A DNA stretch of 29,927 nucleotides from a virus. The notes under the pieces are model-generated. The model was not told the DNA's origin and ran no database searches. It saw only the letters and a program-made list of their open reading frames with translations. The DNA lies in IMG/VR virus record IMGVR_UViG_3300030107_001760, positions 1-29,927 of that record; one strand, 5' to 3'. Both the position numbers and the translations under genes were made by a program. This document shows, one piece after another, positions 7,308 to 14,875 of the stretch; position 1 is the first letter of the stretch, and each line of letters opens with the position of its first letter.

Positions 7308-8761
7308 TGAGTTATCAAGATGCAAAGTTAGCGGTACAAAAACAAATAGATCGTAATAATGCTCAAAGTTCTGATAGTCCTAATCTTATTCAAAGTCTTG
7401 CACAACAAACTTTTGCAGGGGTTATATCAGAAGTAGGTAAGGATGCTGACTACTCAGCAGAAATTAAAGATCCTTTTTCTAGACTAATAGATCAAGCAAC
7501 TGGTGGTGCAATTACAAAAGCTAAAGAACGATTATTTAAAAAACAATTAGCTAGAGAAACTAAAACTAAACTTGCTCAGTATGAAGCAGAAGCTCCTCTT
7601 AGAGCATTAGAGTTAAACGATACAATTTTAAAAAATCAAAAAGTAAAAGCAGCCGCAACAAAAAAAACAAATACAAAACTTGCATCTGAAATAATGCCTT
7701 TTTTAAATGTACCAGATAATTTAAAAACTTCTTTTAGAGATATGTTAATAAATAATACAACTATTTTAAGTGGATTTGCAAATATAGTAGAACAAAGAAA
7801 AGTAGGTAAAGATATTGAAGTTAGTTTTATTGGAAAAGATCAAGATTATTTAAAAGGCATTAAAGTATCAGACACTATAATAGGAGATGATGGAAAAGAA
7901 TATATTGCTTATAATAGAACAGATAATGTTTCAAACTTTAAAAGATATTCTGCAAAGTTGCGTTCTAATGTAGTTAATTATTTAGATAATAAATTTACAG
8001 ATACAGAAAGTAGAGAATATAAAGCAGTACAAAATCTAAAAGAAACAGGTTTATTATCTTTAGAAGAAAAACAATTACTTATTCCTCATATGAGAGATGC
8101 TGTTACAACAAGAGCTGGAATAGACCCTGAACTTAAAAGAAGTGTTAATGCTATAATTGCTGGTCATACAACTATGAATGATAATATTGATAAACAAATA
8201 TTTCAAAAACTTGATGATGCATTAAAATTTACAATACGCAATAATTCAAGTGAGGTTAATAAAATTAATAGTCAAATAAATGCTCTTAGAAGATCTATAG
8301 CTGATGCTAAAGCAGTTCCAATAGCTGAAAGAGAACAAGGTTTAGAGGGTGAAATATCAAGACAAGAAAGAGTAATAGAAAATTTACAAAAGCAAAGACA
8401 AACTTTTCAATTTAATATACAAAAAGCAGAAACAAATGTTGCAGAAAGAACAGCAGTTAAAAGTTTATTAAAAAATAGAATTATTGCAAGAGCTATTGCT
8501 GATAAAAATTTAGATCAATTAAACCAACCAGATGTAGTTAGACAGTATGCAGCAGAAGTATTAAAAGATACCTCTTTTCAAAAGGAAGCTTCTTCTTTAG
8601 TAAAACAATTACAACAATATGGTTTAATTAGCAGATCTGAAAATGAACAAGAAATTAAATCTACTTTACAAAAAGATGAGGAAGATCTACCTCCGGAAAA
8701 CAAAGAAGAAGAAGAAGAAATAGAAGGCGGAAGAAAATTAAAAGTAAACAAAATTAGTTGA
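7307..8761 (+). CDS. Coiled-coil internal virion protein
   Basis: The 484-aa product is Lys/Gln/Glu-rich and mostly helical. Residues about 300-400 are a strong coiled-coil candidate (QINALRRSIADAKAVPIAE, then SRQERVIENLQKQRQTFQF). The last 35 residues are very acidic with a run of glutamates before a basic terminus. It has no membrane segment and no enzymatic motif. Lying between the 634-aa and 1,500-aa proteins, it fits the middle member of a three-protein internal/ejection set, as T7 gp15 does between gp14 and gp16. This is argued from position and size, not homology. Its TGA lies just before the next ribosome site. Confidence 0.6.
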   Translation: MSYQDAKLAVQKQIDRNNAQSSDSPNLIQSLAQQTFAGVISEVGKDADYSAEIKDPFSRLIDQATGGAITKAKERLFKKQLARETKTKLAQYEAEAPLRALELNDTILKNQKVKAAATKKTNTKLASEIMPFLNVPDNLKTSFRDMLINNTTILSGFANIVEQRKVGKDIEVSFIGKDQDYLKGIKVSDTIIGDDGKEYIAYNRTDNVSNFKRYSAKLRSNVVNYLDNKFTDTESREYKAVQNLKETGLLSLEEKQLLIPHMRDAVTTRAGIDPELKRSVNAIIAGHTTMNDNIDKQIFQKLDDALKFTIRNNSSEVNKINSQINALRRSIADAKAVPIAEREQGLEGEISRQERVIENLQKQRQTFQFNIQKAETNVAERTAVKSLLKNRIIARAIADKNLDQLNQPDVVRQYAAEVLKDTSFQKEASSLVKQLQQYGLISRSENEQEIKSTLQKDEEDLPPENKEEEEEIEGGRKLKVNKIS

Positions 8762-8772
8762 TAAGGATAACT

Positions 8773-11700
8773 ATGCCAACTTATAGCACAAATATAAATG
8801 ATTATAAAGGTAAGTATAATCCTGATACAGAAGATGTTTTTATAGTAGATGGTTATGGTTCTTATATAATACCTAAAGATGCTACTAATAGAGAATTAAA
8901 TAATTTAGTAGACGAAATACAATACTCTGAACAAACAACTTATGAAGATCTTGTTGAAAATAAACGTCTTATAGATGCTTATAAAAGAAGGTATCAAGAA
9001 GTTAATGGGGAAGAGTTTCAAGGAACTGACCAAGAAGCTGTAGATGATTATATGACAGACATGACTCGTATAAATTGGAACACAGTAGATTTTGTTCAAT
9101 CTGTATGGGATGTATATACAAGTGATAACGAACAATCTAAAGCAGACTTAGGTTATATGTTAGATACTTTTGATAGAGTAAAAGCTACAGGAGAAGGTAG
9201 TAGAGGTTGGTGGGCTAAAACAAAAGATATTGGAGGTGCATTAGCTACTGATGTAACTTTATATGCAGGTATAGCTACTGGTGGTTTAGGTCTTATTGGT
9301 AGATCTGCTGCAAAAAAAGTAGCTGCTGACCAAGTTAAAAAATCTCTAGTTAAATCTGCATTTAAACCTGTTCAAAGATTAGCAGATGTTGCTGTAAAAT
9401 ATCCTAAAAGTACAGTAGGTGCTATTGGTTTTGGTTATGGTGCTGGATATGAAGCAGGTTTTCAAGGCATTGCACAAAAGTCTGGTGTTGAACAAAAGAA
9501 AATAGATTTAGATATTTTAGATATAGAAGATGCAGGATTTGAAAAAAGAGATATTTTATTTGCAGGAGGACTAGGTGCTGGTGCAGGTATTGGTGGTACA
9601 GTTGCTGCTAATACTATTTCTAAAGTAGTTAAAAGCGTAATTAAACCTAAGTTTACTCCAACAGATAGATCTCAAAGATCTCGTAAAGAATTACTAAAAG
9701 AAATAGAAGAAGAAGGTATTAATCCTGATATTGCTAGAGATCCTAGTTCTGTTGAAACAATTATACATACTAAAAAAGTATTAAAGGATAGTAAAAAAAA
9801 TAAAGAACCTATTCAATGGTTAGATAAAGATCAAGAAAATATTGAGGTATTTGTAGGTAACGATAAACAATCTTATAAATTTTCAGATGAACAATTAGTA
9901 GAAGTAGAAGAGTTAGTTAATAAAAAATTAGATGAAACAGAAAAACTTAGTCAAGAATTACAAATGCAACCATCAAGAACACCTGAACAAATTCGTATGG
10001 ATGTTGAAAAAAAATATGCAAAGAAAAATAATATAAAAGAAACAGGTAGAGAAATTGAGTTATTAGATGAAGAAGGTAATATAGTTGCAACAACTTTTCT
10101 TAATTCTAAAGGTGGTATTGATATTCAAAAAAATATTTCTGATGATGCATTAAGAGTTATTTTATCTAATAATGATGCTTTTAAAAATAGAATTGATACT
10201 ACAATTACAAGTGCATATGATGGTTTGCAAAATAGAGTTGCAAGACAAATGACTGCTAATAGAGGTTTACCTGCTTCTTTAAAAAATAGATTAGATCAAA
10301 CACCTCAAGACATTAGAGGAAAAGTTTTTGGTGTTCAAAAAAATGTAGAAAAATTAGATAGAATTATTAAATCAGGTTCTGGTATTTCTTTAAGTAAAGC
10401 AGGACCTGAAATTCATGTAGCATTAAAACAGGCTTTAATAGATAACAAAGTTTTTGGAAAAGGTCCTAACAAACATAAGAATATTTTACATGAGTTTTTT
10501 AAAAATGATGCAGAAAAATTAAGCAAATTAGATACACATATAAAAGTTTTAAGAGATGATATTTCAGAAACAAGTAACCTATTATTACAATCAGGATTTG
10601 TTAGAGATGGTACTGAATTATATAATACTATTAAAAAAGGAATAGACCATCAAAAATATACTCATCAACAATTTGGTATCTATGAAAATCCAACAGCTTT
10701 ATCAAAATCTTTAGAACAACAAATAAAAACTTTAAATATAACTGATGATGCTGGTAATTATATTAAAGATAATACAGAAAAATTATCTCATTTAATTACT
10801 AAAGTAAAAAATAAATTTGATTTAAAAACAGATAGTGATGCAAAATTAGCACTACACCTTTTGCGTAGTAAAGATAAAAAAGCTTTTAATGAGCTTGGAC
10901 AACTTGCACCAAAAAAATTACGAGATAAAACATTAAAAGAAATAGCAGGAGATATTACTGATCCTCGACAAGTGTATACACAAACAGTTCTTAAAACATA
11001 TAAACTTGCACAAGATTATAATCTAAAAAAAGATTTAGTTCGTGAAGGACTTGGACAAGGTATAATGATTAGAGGTCTAAAACAACCTAAAGGAATTAAC
11101 GAACAGCTAGTTGAATTAGGAAAAACTAAAAGAACCTTTGCTTTATCTGATAAAGAAATAGATACATTAACACAAGAAGGTTTAAGTGATTTAGCAGATG
11201 ATCCTTTTAAAAATATTTTTACTAACGAAACATTTAAAAAAGCTTATAAAGTTGCAACTGAACCTTATAGTAGAGTAGGTACAGACAATGCTGTACTTAG
11301 AGGTATTTTAGGAACAACAGCAGCTTTTCATACCAATAGAATTTTATTATCTCCTACAACTCATATGAGATCTTTATTAGGTGGTGCAGGAAATAACGTA
11401 TCTAATGGTGTACTGCCTATTAGTATACAAACTTGGAATAAACAAATGGGTTCTAGAAAAGGTGTTTTTAGAGATGCTCTTCCATTTTTCCACATATTAG
11501 ATAATGGTTTACAACTACAACCTACAGATATAAAAAGAATACAAAAACTAATTAGACTAAATACATTATCTGGTGGTGCTAGATCTCAAGAATTTATACA
11601 AACATGGAACACTCTTAGAAAAAATACTACTGCATTAGATGCATTAGAAAAAGAAGCTTTTCTTGGTGTTACAGGTACAAAGACAGCACAAAAAGCTTTA

Positions 11701-13275
11701 AATAAATTATCACAAATTTATCAATTAACAGATGACTTTAACCGCATCAAAGCATTTGAGTTTGAATACTTTATGTTAGACGTAAGTTTTGGTCAAGGAC
11801 AAGATGCAAGTAAGTTAGTAAACTTTGCTAAAAAATTAGGTGTCTTTGATGCAGAAAATTTACCTATAACAAGTAGTGATCCTCAAGTAATAACTTTACT
11901 AGAACGAGTTGCAGCAGCTAAAGTTTCTATGTATAATCCAACGTATAACCAATTACCTAGACTTATTTCTAATTTAAAAAATGTAGGGTTAGGTAACTTT
12001 GTATCTCATCCAACTGAGGTTGTAAGAAACTATAAAAATGCATGGAAGTTAGCTGTCTTAGAAACATCTTCAGGTATTAAAGGACAGATGGGTAGAGGTA
12101 TGTTACGAGCTTCTGCTTTAACTGGATACTCTGCATTTAGTTTAGGAATACCTACAGGTGTTGGTTCTTTTATTTATGGAATAAGTGATGAAGAAGAAAA
12201 AGCTTTGAACTCTTCTTATATGACTTCACCCTATGATTATGGTTTTAATAATATGGCTAGAAGTGAAATTAAAGATGGTAAACTTGTTATGGCTAATACT
12301 GGTTGGACAGATGGTTTATCTGCATTAAGTAGACCTTTACGAGTATTTTGGAAACGATTACAAGAAAGTCAAGAAATTAATGATGGTGATCCTGAAATAG
12401 AAATGGCTGTTGTAGATGCTGTAAAAGCATTTTTAATACCTTATGCTAATCCTGCTCAAGGTCCTTTAGTTTTAATTCAAGCTGCACAAGCATTAGGTAA
12501 ACAAGTTAATGGTAGAGAATTAACGTATAGAGAAGAAAAAGATTTAGCTACTGCTATAAAATCTGTTTTTATGCCACAAATAATTATGGATGTTGATAAA
12601 GCTTATAGAAGGCATTTATTATTTTTTAAAGGAAAAGAACGAACAATATATGGAACAGAGGTAGATCCTGCTAAGTTTACTATGATGGGTTGGGTTACAA
12701 GTTTAAAAAATAAAACTGTTGATATTCCTGTTTCTGCTGGTTTTGGTCTTAAATTATTAAACAGAGAATCTAATGCTATTAATACAGACTTTAATAAAGT
12801 TAAAGATGATATAATGCAAATACCTGTAGGAACACAAGCTACTCCTAAACAACGTGAAAAACTTATTGAAGCTTATGAAAAATTTTTAAAAGATAAATAC
12901 GAAAATGGTAAAAAAGTTAGGCAGTTATATTTAAACTACAATACTTTAGCCACACCTAAAAATTTTGGTGGTGATTTATACAAATATAGATATGAATTAT
13001 TTGTAGACATAGCTACTTCAGGAGGTAGATCAAAAGAATTTACAAGGTTAAAAAGATATAGTGGTAAAAATTCAGAAAAATTTAAAGCTAATTTTAATAA
13101 AGATTTTATTGGTAATATAACACGTTCTGAACCAGTTGTAATTATATTAAGTGAACCTTTTTCTAATGAAGAATATAAAGACTTGAAACCTATTTTTGGT
13201 ACAGATACTTTATTAAAAATTAGAACTATGTACAAAACTAATGCAGCAAGACCTATAATAGAAGGAGATGAATAA
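8773..13275 (+). CDS. Giant internal virion (ejection) protein
   Basis: I chose ATG 8773 (1,500 aa), six bases after AAGGA, over an in-frame TTG at 8758 that would add five residues. The opening 35 residues include DVFIVDGYGSYIIP, a phrase typical of large marine phage virion proteins. Three glycine-rich hydrophobic stretches lie at about 154-180 (GGALATDVTLYAGIATGGLG), 214-233 (TVGAIGFGYGAGYEAGFQ) and 261-285 (ILFAGGLGAGAGIGG), separated by basic segments. The rest is a long Lys/Glu/Asn-rich helical body with another Gly/Ala-rich stretch near 1120-1150. No transglycosylase or peptidase motif is apparent, unlike T7 gp16. By size and place it is the candidate membrane-inserting ejection protein. 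Confidence 0.7.
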   Translation: MPTYSTNINDYKGKYNPDTEDVFIVDGYGSYIIPKDATNRELNNLVDEIQYSEQTTYEDLVENKRLIDAYKRRYQEVNGEEFQGTDQEAVDDYMTDMTRINWNTVDFVQSVWDVYTSDNEQSKADLGYMLDTFDRVKATGEGSRGWWAKTKDIGGALATDVTLYAGIATGGLGLIGRSAAKKVAADQVKKSLVKSAFKPVQRLADVAVKYPKSTVGAIGFGYGAGYEAGFQGIAQKSGVEQKKIDLDILDIEDAGFEKRDILFAGGLGAGAGIGGTVAANTISKVVKSVIKPKFTPTDRSQRSRKELLKEIEEEGINPDIARDPSSVETIIHTKKVLKDSKKNKEPIQWLDKDQENIEVFVGNDKQSYKFSDEQLVEVEELVNKKLDETEKLSQELQMQPSRTPEQIRMDVEKKYAKKNNIKETGREIELLDEEGNIVATTFLNSKGGIDIQKNISDDALRVILSNNDAFKNRIDTTITSAYDGLQNRVARQMTANRGLPASLKNRLDQTPQDIRGKVFGVQKNVEKLDRIIKSGSGISLSKAGPEIHVALKQALIDNKVFGKGPNKHKNILHEFFKNDAEKLSKLDTHIKVLRDDISETSNLLLQSGFVRDGTELYNTIKKGIDHQKYTHQQFGIYENPTALSKSLEQQIKTLNITDDAGNYIKDNTEKLSHLITKVKNKFDLKTDSDAKLALHLLRSKDKKAFNELGQLAPKKLRDKTLKEIAGDITDPRQVYTQTVLKTYKLAQDYNLKKDLVREGLGQGIMIRGLKQPKGINEQLVELGKTKRTFALSDKEIDTLTQEGLSDLADDPFKNIFTNETFKKAYKVATEPYSRVGTDNAVLRGILGTTAAFHTNRILLSPTTHMRSLLGGAGNNVSNGVLPISIQTWNKQMGSRKGVFRDALPFFHILDNGLQLQPTDIKRIQKLIRLNTLSGGARSQEFIQTWNTLRKNTTALDALEKEAFLGVTGTKTAQKALNKLSQIYQLTDDFNRIKAFEFEYFMLDVSFGQGQDASKLVNFAKKLGVFDAENLPITSSDPQVITLLERVAAAKVSMYNPTYNQLPRLISNLKNVGLGNFVSHPTEVVRNYKNAWKLAVLETSSGIKGQMGRGMLRASALTGYSAFSLGIPTGVGSFIYGISDEEEKALNSSYMTSPYDYGFNNMARSEIKDGKLVMANTGWTDGLSALSRPLRVFWKRLQESQEINDGDPEIEMAVVDAVKAFLIPYANPAQGPLVLIQAAQALGKQVNGRELTYREEKDLATAIKSVFMPQIIMDVDKAYRRHLLFFKGKERTIYGTEVDPAKFTMMGWVTSLKNKTVDIPVSAGFGLKLLNRESNAINTDFNKVKDDIMQIPVGTQATPKQREKLIEAYEKFLKDKYENGKKVRQLYLNYNTLATPKNFGGDLYKYRYELFVDIATSGGRSKEFTRLKRYSGKNSEKFKANFNKDFIGNITRSEPVVIILSEPFSNEEYKDLKPIFGTDTLLKIRTMYKTNAARPIIEGDE

Positions 13276-13697
13276 TGGCATATGGTGATCCAAGAACATT
13301 AGGACAAAGAACAGTTGCAACAGGTGTAGCAAGTAAAGGACTATTTACTAAGAGAGGTACTCCTTTAACTAAAGATATAACAACAACTCCTGAAATTAAT
13401 ATGCCTAAAGATGTTTCTGTAAGTGCTACACAAACTCAAGAAGAATTAAGAGATGCTCCTTTAGTTTCTGCACCAAGACCTAGAACACCTACTCCTGCTT
13501 TAACATCAGACCAAAATAATACAAGCTTAATTAATGGTGTTGTTAGTTTAGCAGCAGCATTAGGGGATATAGGTAAGTCAGATGCTAAAGAACCTGTTAA
13601 AGAAAAAAATATTTTAAAACTTGCTATGTCAGGTGTTGGTAAAGTTTTAGGATTTGAAGAAGGTGGTTTTGTTACTAGAAATAGAGGGAGTAAATAA
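13275..13697 (+). CDS. Small virion-associated protein with GGFV C-terminus
   Basis: This 140-aa protein begins by TAATG overlap with the giant gene and ends the same way into the holin candidate. The first 90 residues are Thr/Pro/Ala-rich and probably disordered. A helix (VVSLAAALGDIG) follows, and the protein ends with VGKVLGFEEGGFVTRNRGSK. The terminal (E/D)GG-x-V plus basic residues is repeated at the end of, and once inside, the 673-aa protein at 14875. Such a shared tail may be a virion-incorporation or sorting signal; that is inference. No enzymatic motif is visible. Confidence 0.6.
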   Translation: MAYGDPRTLGQRTVATGVASKGLFTKRGTPLTKDITTTPEINMPKDVSVSATQTQEELRDAPLVSAPRPRTPTPALTSDQNNTSLINGVVSLAAALGDIGKSDAKEPVKEKNILKLAMSGVGKVLGFEEGGFVTRNRGSK

Positions 13698-13906
13698 TGG
13701 AAGTACCTGATAAAAATATTTGGCAGAAGAATAGAAGATACATGGCATGGTTTGCATTACTTGTTATGGGTATTGTTACTGTTCTAGTATTTGCTTTTCC
13801 TTCACACATTAAACCTGCTGAAAGTATTATTATAATGATCTATGGTTCTTTGTCTGCACTTGTTGGTGCATACTTTGGATTTGCAAATGTAGGTAAAAAG
13901 AAATGA
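13697..13906 (+). CDS. Holin candidate with two transmembrane segments
   Basis: This 69-aa protein has the layout MEVPDKNIWQKNRRYMAW, then a transmembrane segment at about 17-35 (FALLVMGIVTVLVFAF), a short loop, a second at about 43-63 (SIIIMIYGSLSALVGAYFG), and a basic end VGKKK. Size, two helices and charged ends fit class II phage holins. The FxxxY-GAYFGF ending is familiar from marine phage holin-like proteins. It overlaps the next gene by four bases (ATGA), which encodes a second holin-like membrane protein. The cognate endolysin is probably the SleB-type gene at 17085-17537 on the opposite strand. Confidence 0.65.
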   Translation: MEVPDKNIWQKNRRYMAWFALLVMGIVTVLVFAFPSHIKPAESIIIMIYGSLSALVGAYFGFANVGKKK

Positions 13907-14286
13907 TTGGTGGCTTAATAGGTCCAATAGCAAACTTAGCTGGTACTTTTCTACAAGGTAGATTAGAAAGAACTAAAGCTAATACAGAGATGAAAGTTGC
14001 AGAAGCTAAAGCAAGAGCTACTGTCATGGAGAAACAAGCTACTGGTGAGATAGATTGGGATCTTGAAGCTATACGTGGAGCAAGAAACTCATGGAAAGAT
14101 GAGTGGTTAGTAATTTTATTTTCTATACCTTTGATACTAGCTTTCGTTCCTAACATGGAGTTAGTAGTATTAAATGGTTTTGAAGTATTAGAACAAATGC
14201 CTGAATGGTATCAATACTCTTTAGGTGTAATCGTAGCAAGTTCATTTGGTGTACGTGCAGCAACTAAATTTTTTAGGAGAAAGTAG
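13903..14286 (+). CDS. GTA_holin_3TM-like membrane protein
   Basis: The 127-aa product starts with a Gly/Leu-rich helix (MIGGLIGPIANLAGTFLQG). A charged helix follows (about 20-60, with EMKVAEAKARATVMEKQATG), then SWKDEWLVILFSIPLILAFVP (about 68-88), which is the signature of the 3-TM holin family first described for gene transfer agents. A last hydrophobic segment (SLGVIVASSFGVRAATKFF) and a basic tail FRRK close it. Known family role: holin-like release of particles. With the two-TM protein just upstream it would form a holin pair or a holin/antiholin pair. Assignment is by motif recognition. Confidence 0.7.
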   Translation: MIGGLIGPIANLAGTFLQGRLERTKANTEMKVAEAKARATVMEKQATGEIDWDLEAIRGARNSWKDEWLVILFSIPLILAFVPNMELVVLNGFEVLEQMPEWYQYSLGVIVASSFGVRAATKFFRRK

Positions 14287-14432
14287 TGGATATAAAATCG
14301 TTAAATTCAAAAGTAGTTCTTATTAAACCTGTTGCTCCTAAGTTATTAAAAGTACAAGCAGGACAAAATTGGTCTGCACTTACAGATAAAATACGTAAAG
14401 GTAAACCATTAACTATGAAAGGTAAGAAGTAA
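14286..14432 (+). CDS. Tiny basic protein, GTG start (48 aa)
   Basis: The frame starts at GTG 14286, which overlaps the previous stop (TAGTG), and ends in TAA overlapping the next ATG (TAATG). The product is basic: MDIKSLNSKVVLIKPV, then PKLLKVQAGQNWSALTDK, ending KPLTMKGKK. The AGGAGAAAG just before the GTG provides a ribosome site. Coupling at both ends is the main support. No function can be assigned. Confidence 0.6.
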   Translation: MDIKSLNSKVVLIKPVAPKLLKVQAGQNWSALTDKIRKGKPLTMKGKK

Positions 14433-14713
14433 TGTCAGATGAATTAAAAAAAGCTGAAGAAGATTTAGGCATAGCTAAAATAGAATTTGAAGAAAATCCA
14501 ACAAAAGAAAATATGAAAGCATGGAATAAAAAAGCTTTTATATTTAGGTCTTTAAAGGAAAAAGGTAAACAAAAAACAAAACCTCTGGCAGTAAGAGGAT
14601 ACGAGGCTGTAAAATCTGCTGAAAAATTTATAGTAGACAAGTACCAAAATATAAAAAAGAAAAACTATACTAATTTAGGATCAAGAAAACCTACAAAGAA
14701 TCCTTTAGACTAA
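14432..14713 (+). CDS. Small charged helical protein
   Basis: This 93-aa protein is acidic in the first 30 residues (SDELKKAEEDLGIAKIEFEE) and very basic afterwards (SLKEKGKQKTKPLAVRGYEA and a lysine-rich C-terminus). It is predicted to be helical, with no membrane segment. It is coupled at both ends by TAATG. Its reading frame is the same as that of the downstream ORF at 14720-14875, separated only by the tandem stops TAA TGA. Function unknown. Confidence 0.55.
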   Translation: MSDELKKAEEDLGIAKIEFEENPTKENMKAWNKKAFIFRSLKEKGKQKTKPLAVRGYEAVKSAEKFIVDKYQNIKKKNYTNLGSRKPTKNPLD

Positions 14714-14853
14714 TGACTAAGAAGAAGAAAAAGAAAAGCTATCAAAGCCCTGACACCTGCGGAGTATGCGGCAACGACAAGAAAGAAGCGAAAAGGAACA
14801 AAGCAGGGCAAACAGTTTGTGAAGCAACCGAAGAGAATTGCAAAGAAAGTTAG
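14713..14853 (+). CDS. Possible 46-aa Cys4 protein (frame A of a two-frame locus)
   Basis: ATG 14713 overlaps the previous stop (TAATG). The frame encodes a lysine run and then CGVCG with two further cysteines (C16, C19, C36, C43), resembling a zinc ribbon. Against it, the frame ends at 14853, whereas the next gene's ATG at 14875 is coupled to a stop in the other frame. The lysine run (14719-14737, repeats of AAG/AAA) is where a slip or sequencing indel could join this start to frame B. By hand count 14738-14851 is about 46% GC, well above its surroundings. Confidence 0.4.
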   Translation: MTKKKKKKSYQSPDTCGVCGNDKKEAKRNKAGQTVCEATEENCKES

Positions 14854-14875
14854 AAAATATAGGAGAGTTTCTTAA
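14720..14875 (+). CDS. Basic ORF without a start (frame B), likely the true product after a shift
   Basis: This frame is open from just after a TGA at 14714-14716 to a TAA at 14873-14875 that overlaps the next ATG (TAATG), the same junction used by nearly every gene in this operon. It has no ATG, GTG or TTG start. The product would contain IKALTPAEYAATTRKKRKG and QFVKQPKRIAKKVRKYRR, a plausible small nucleic-acid-binding-type basic protein. A +1 shift, or one surplus base in the AAG/AAA run, would attach it to the ATG at 14713 to give a 53-aa protein. I regard frame B as more gene-like than frame A, but cannot exclude dual coding. Confidence 0.45.
   Translation, partial: RRRKRKAIKALTPAEYAATTRKKRKGTKQGKQFVKQPKRIAKKVRKYRRVS

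Noticed and set aside
8758-8772. TTG start for the giant virion protein
   Set aside because: ATG 8773 has AAGGA at proper spacing; the TTG has no ribosome site and overlaps the previous stop.
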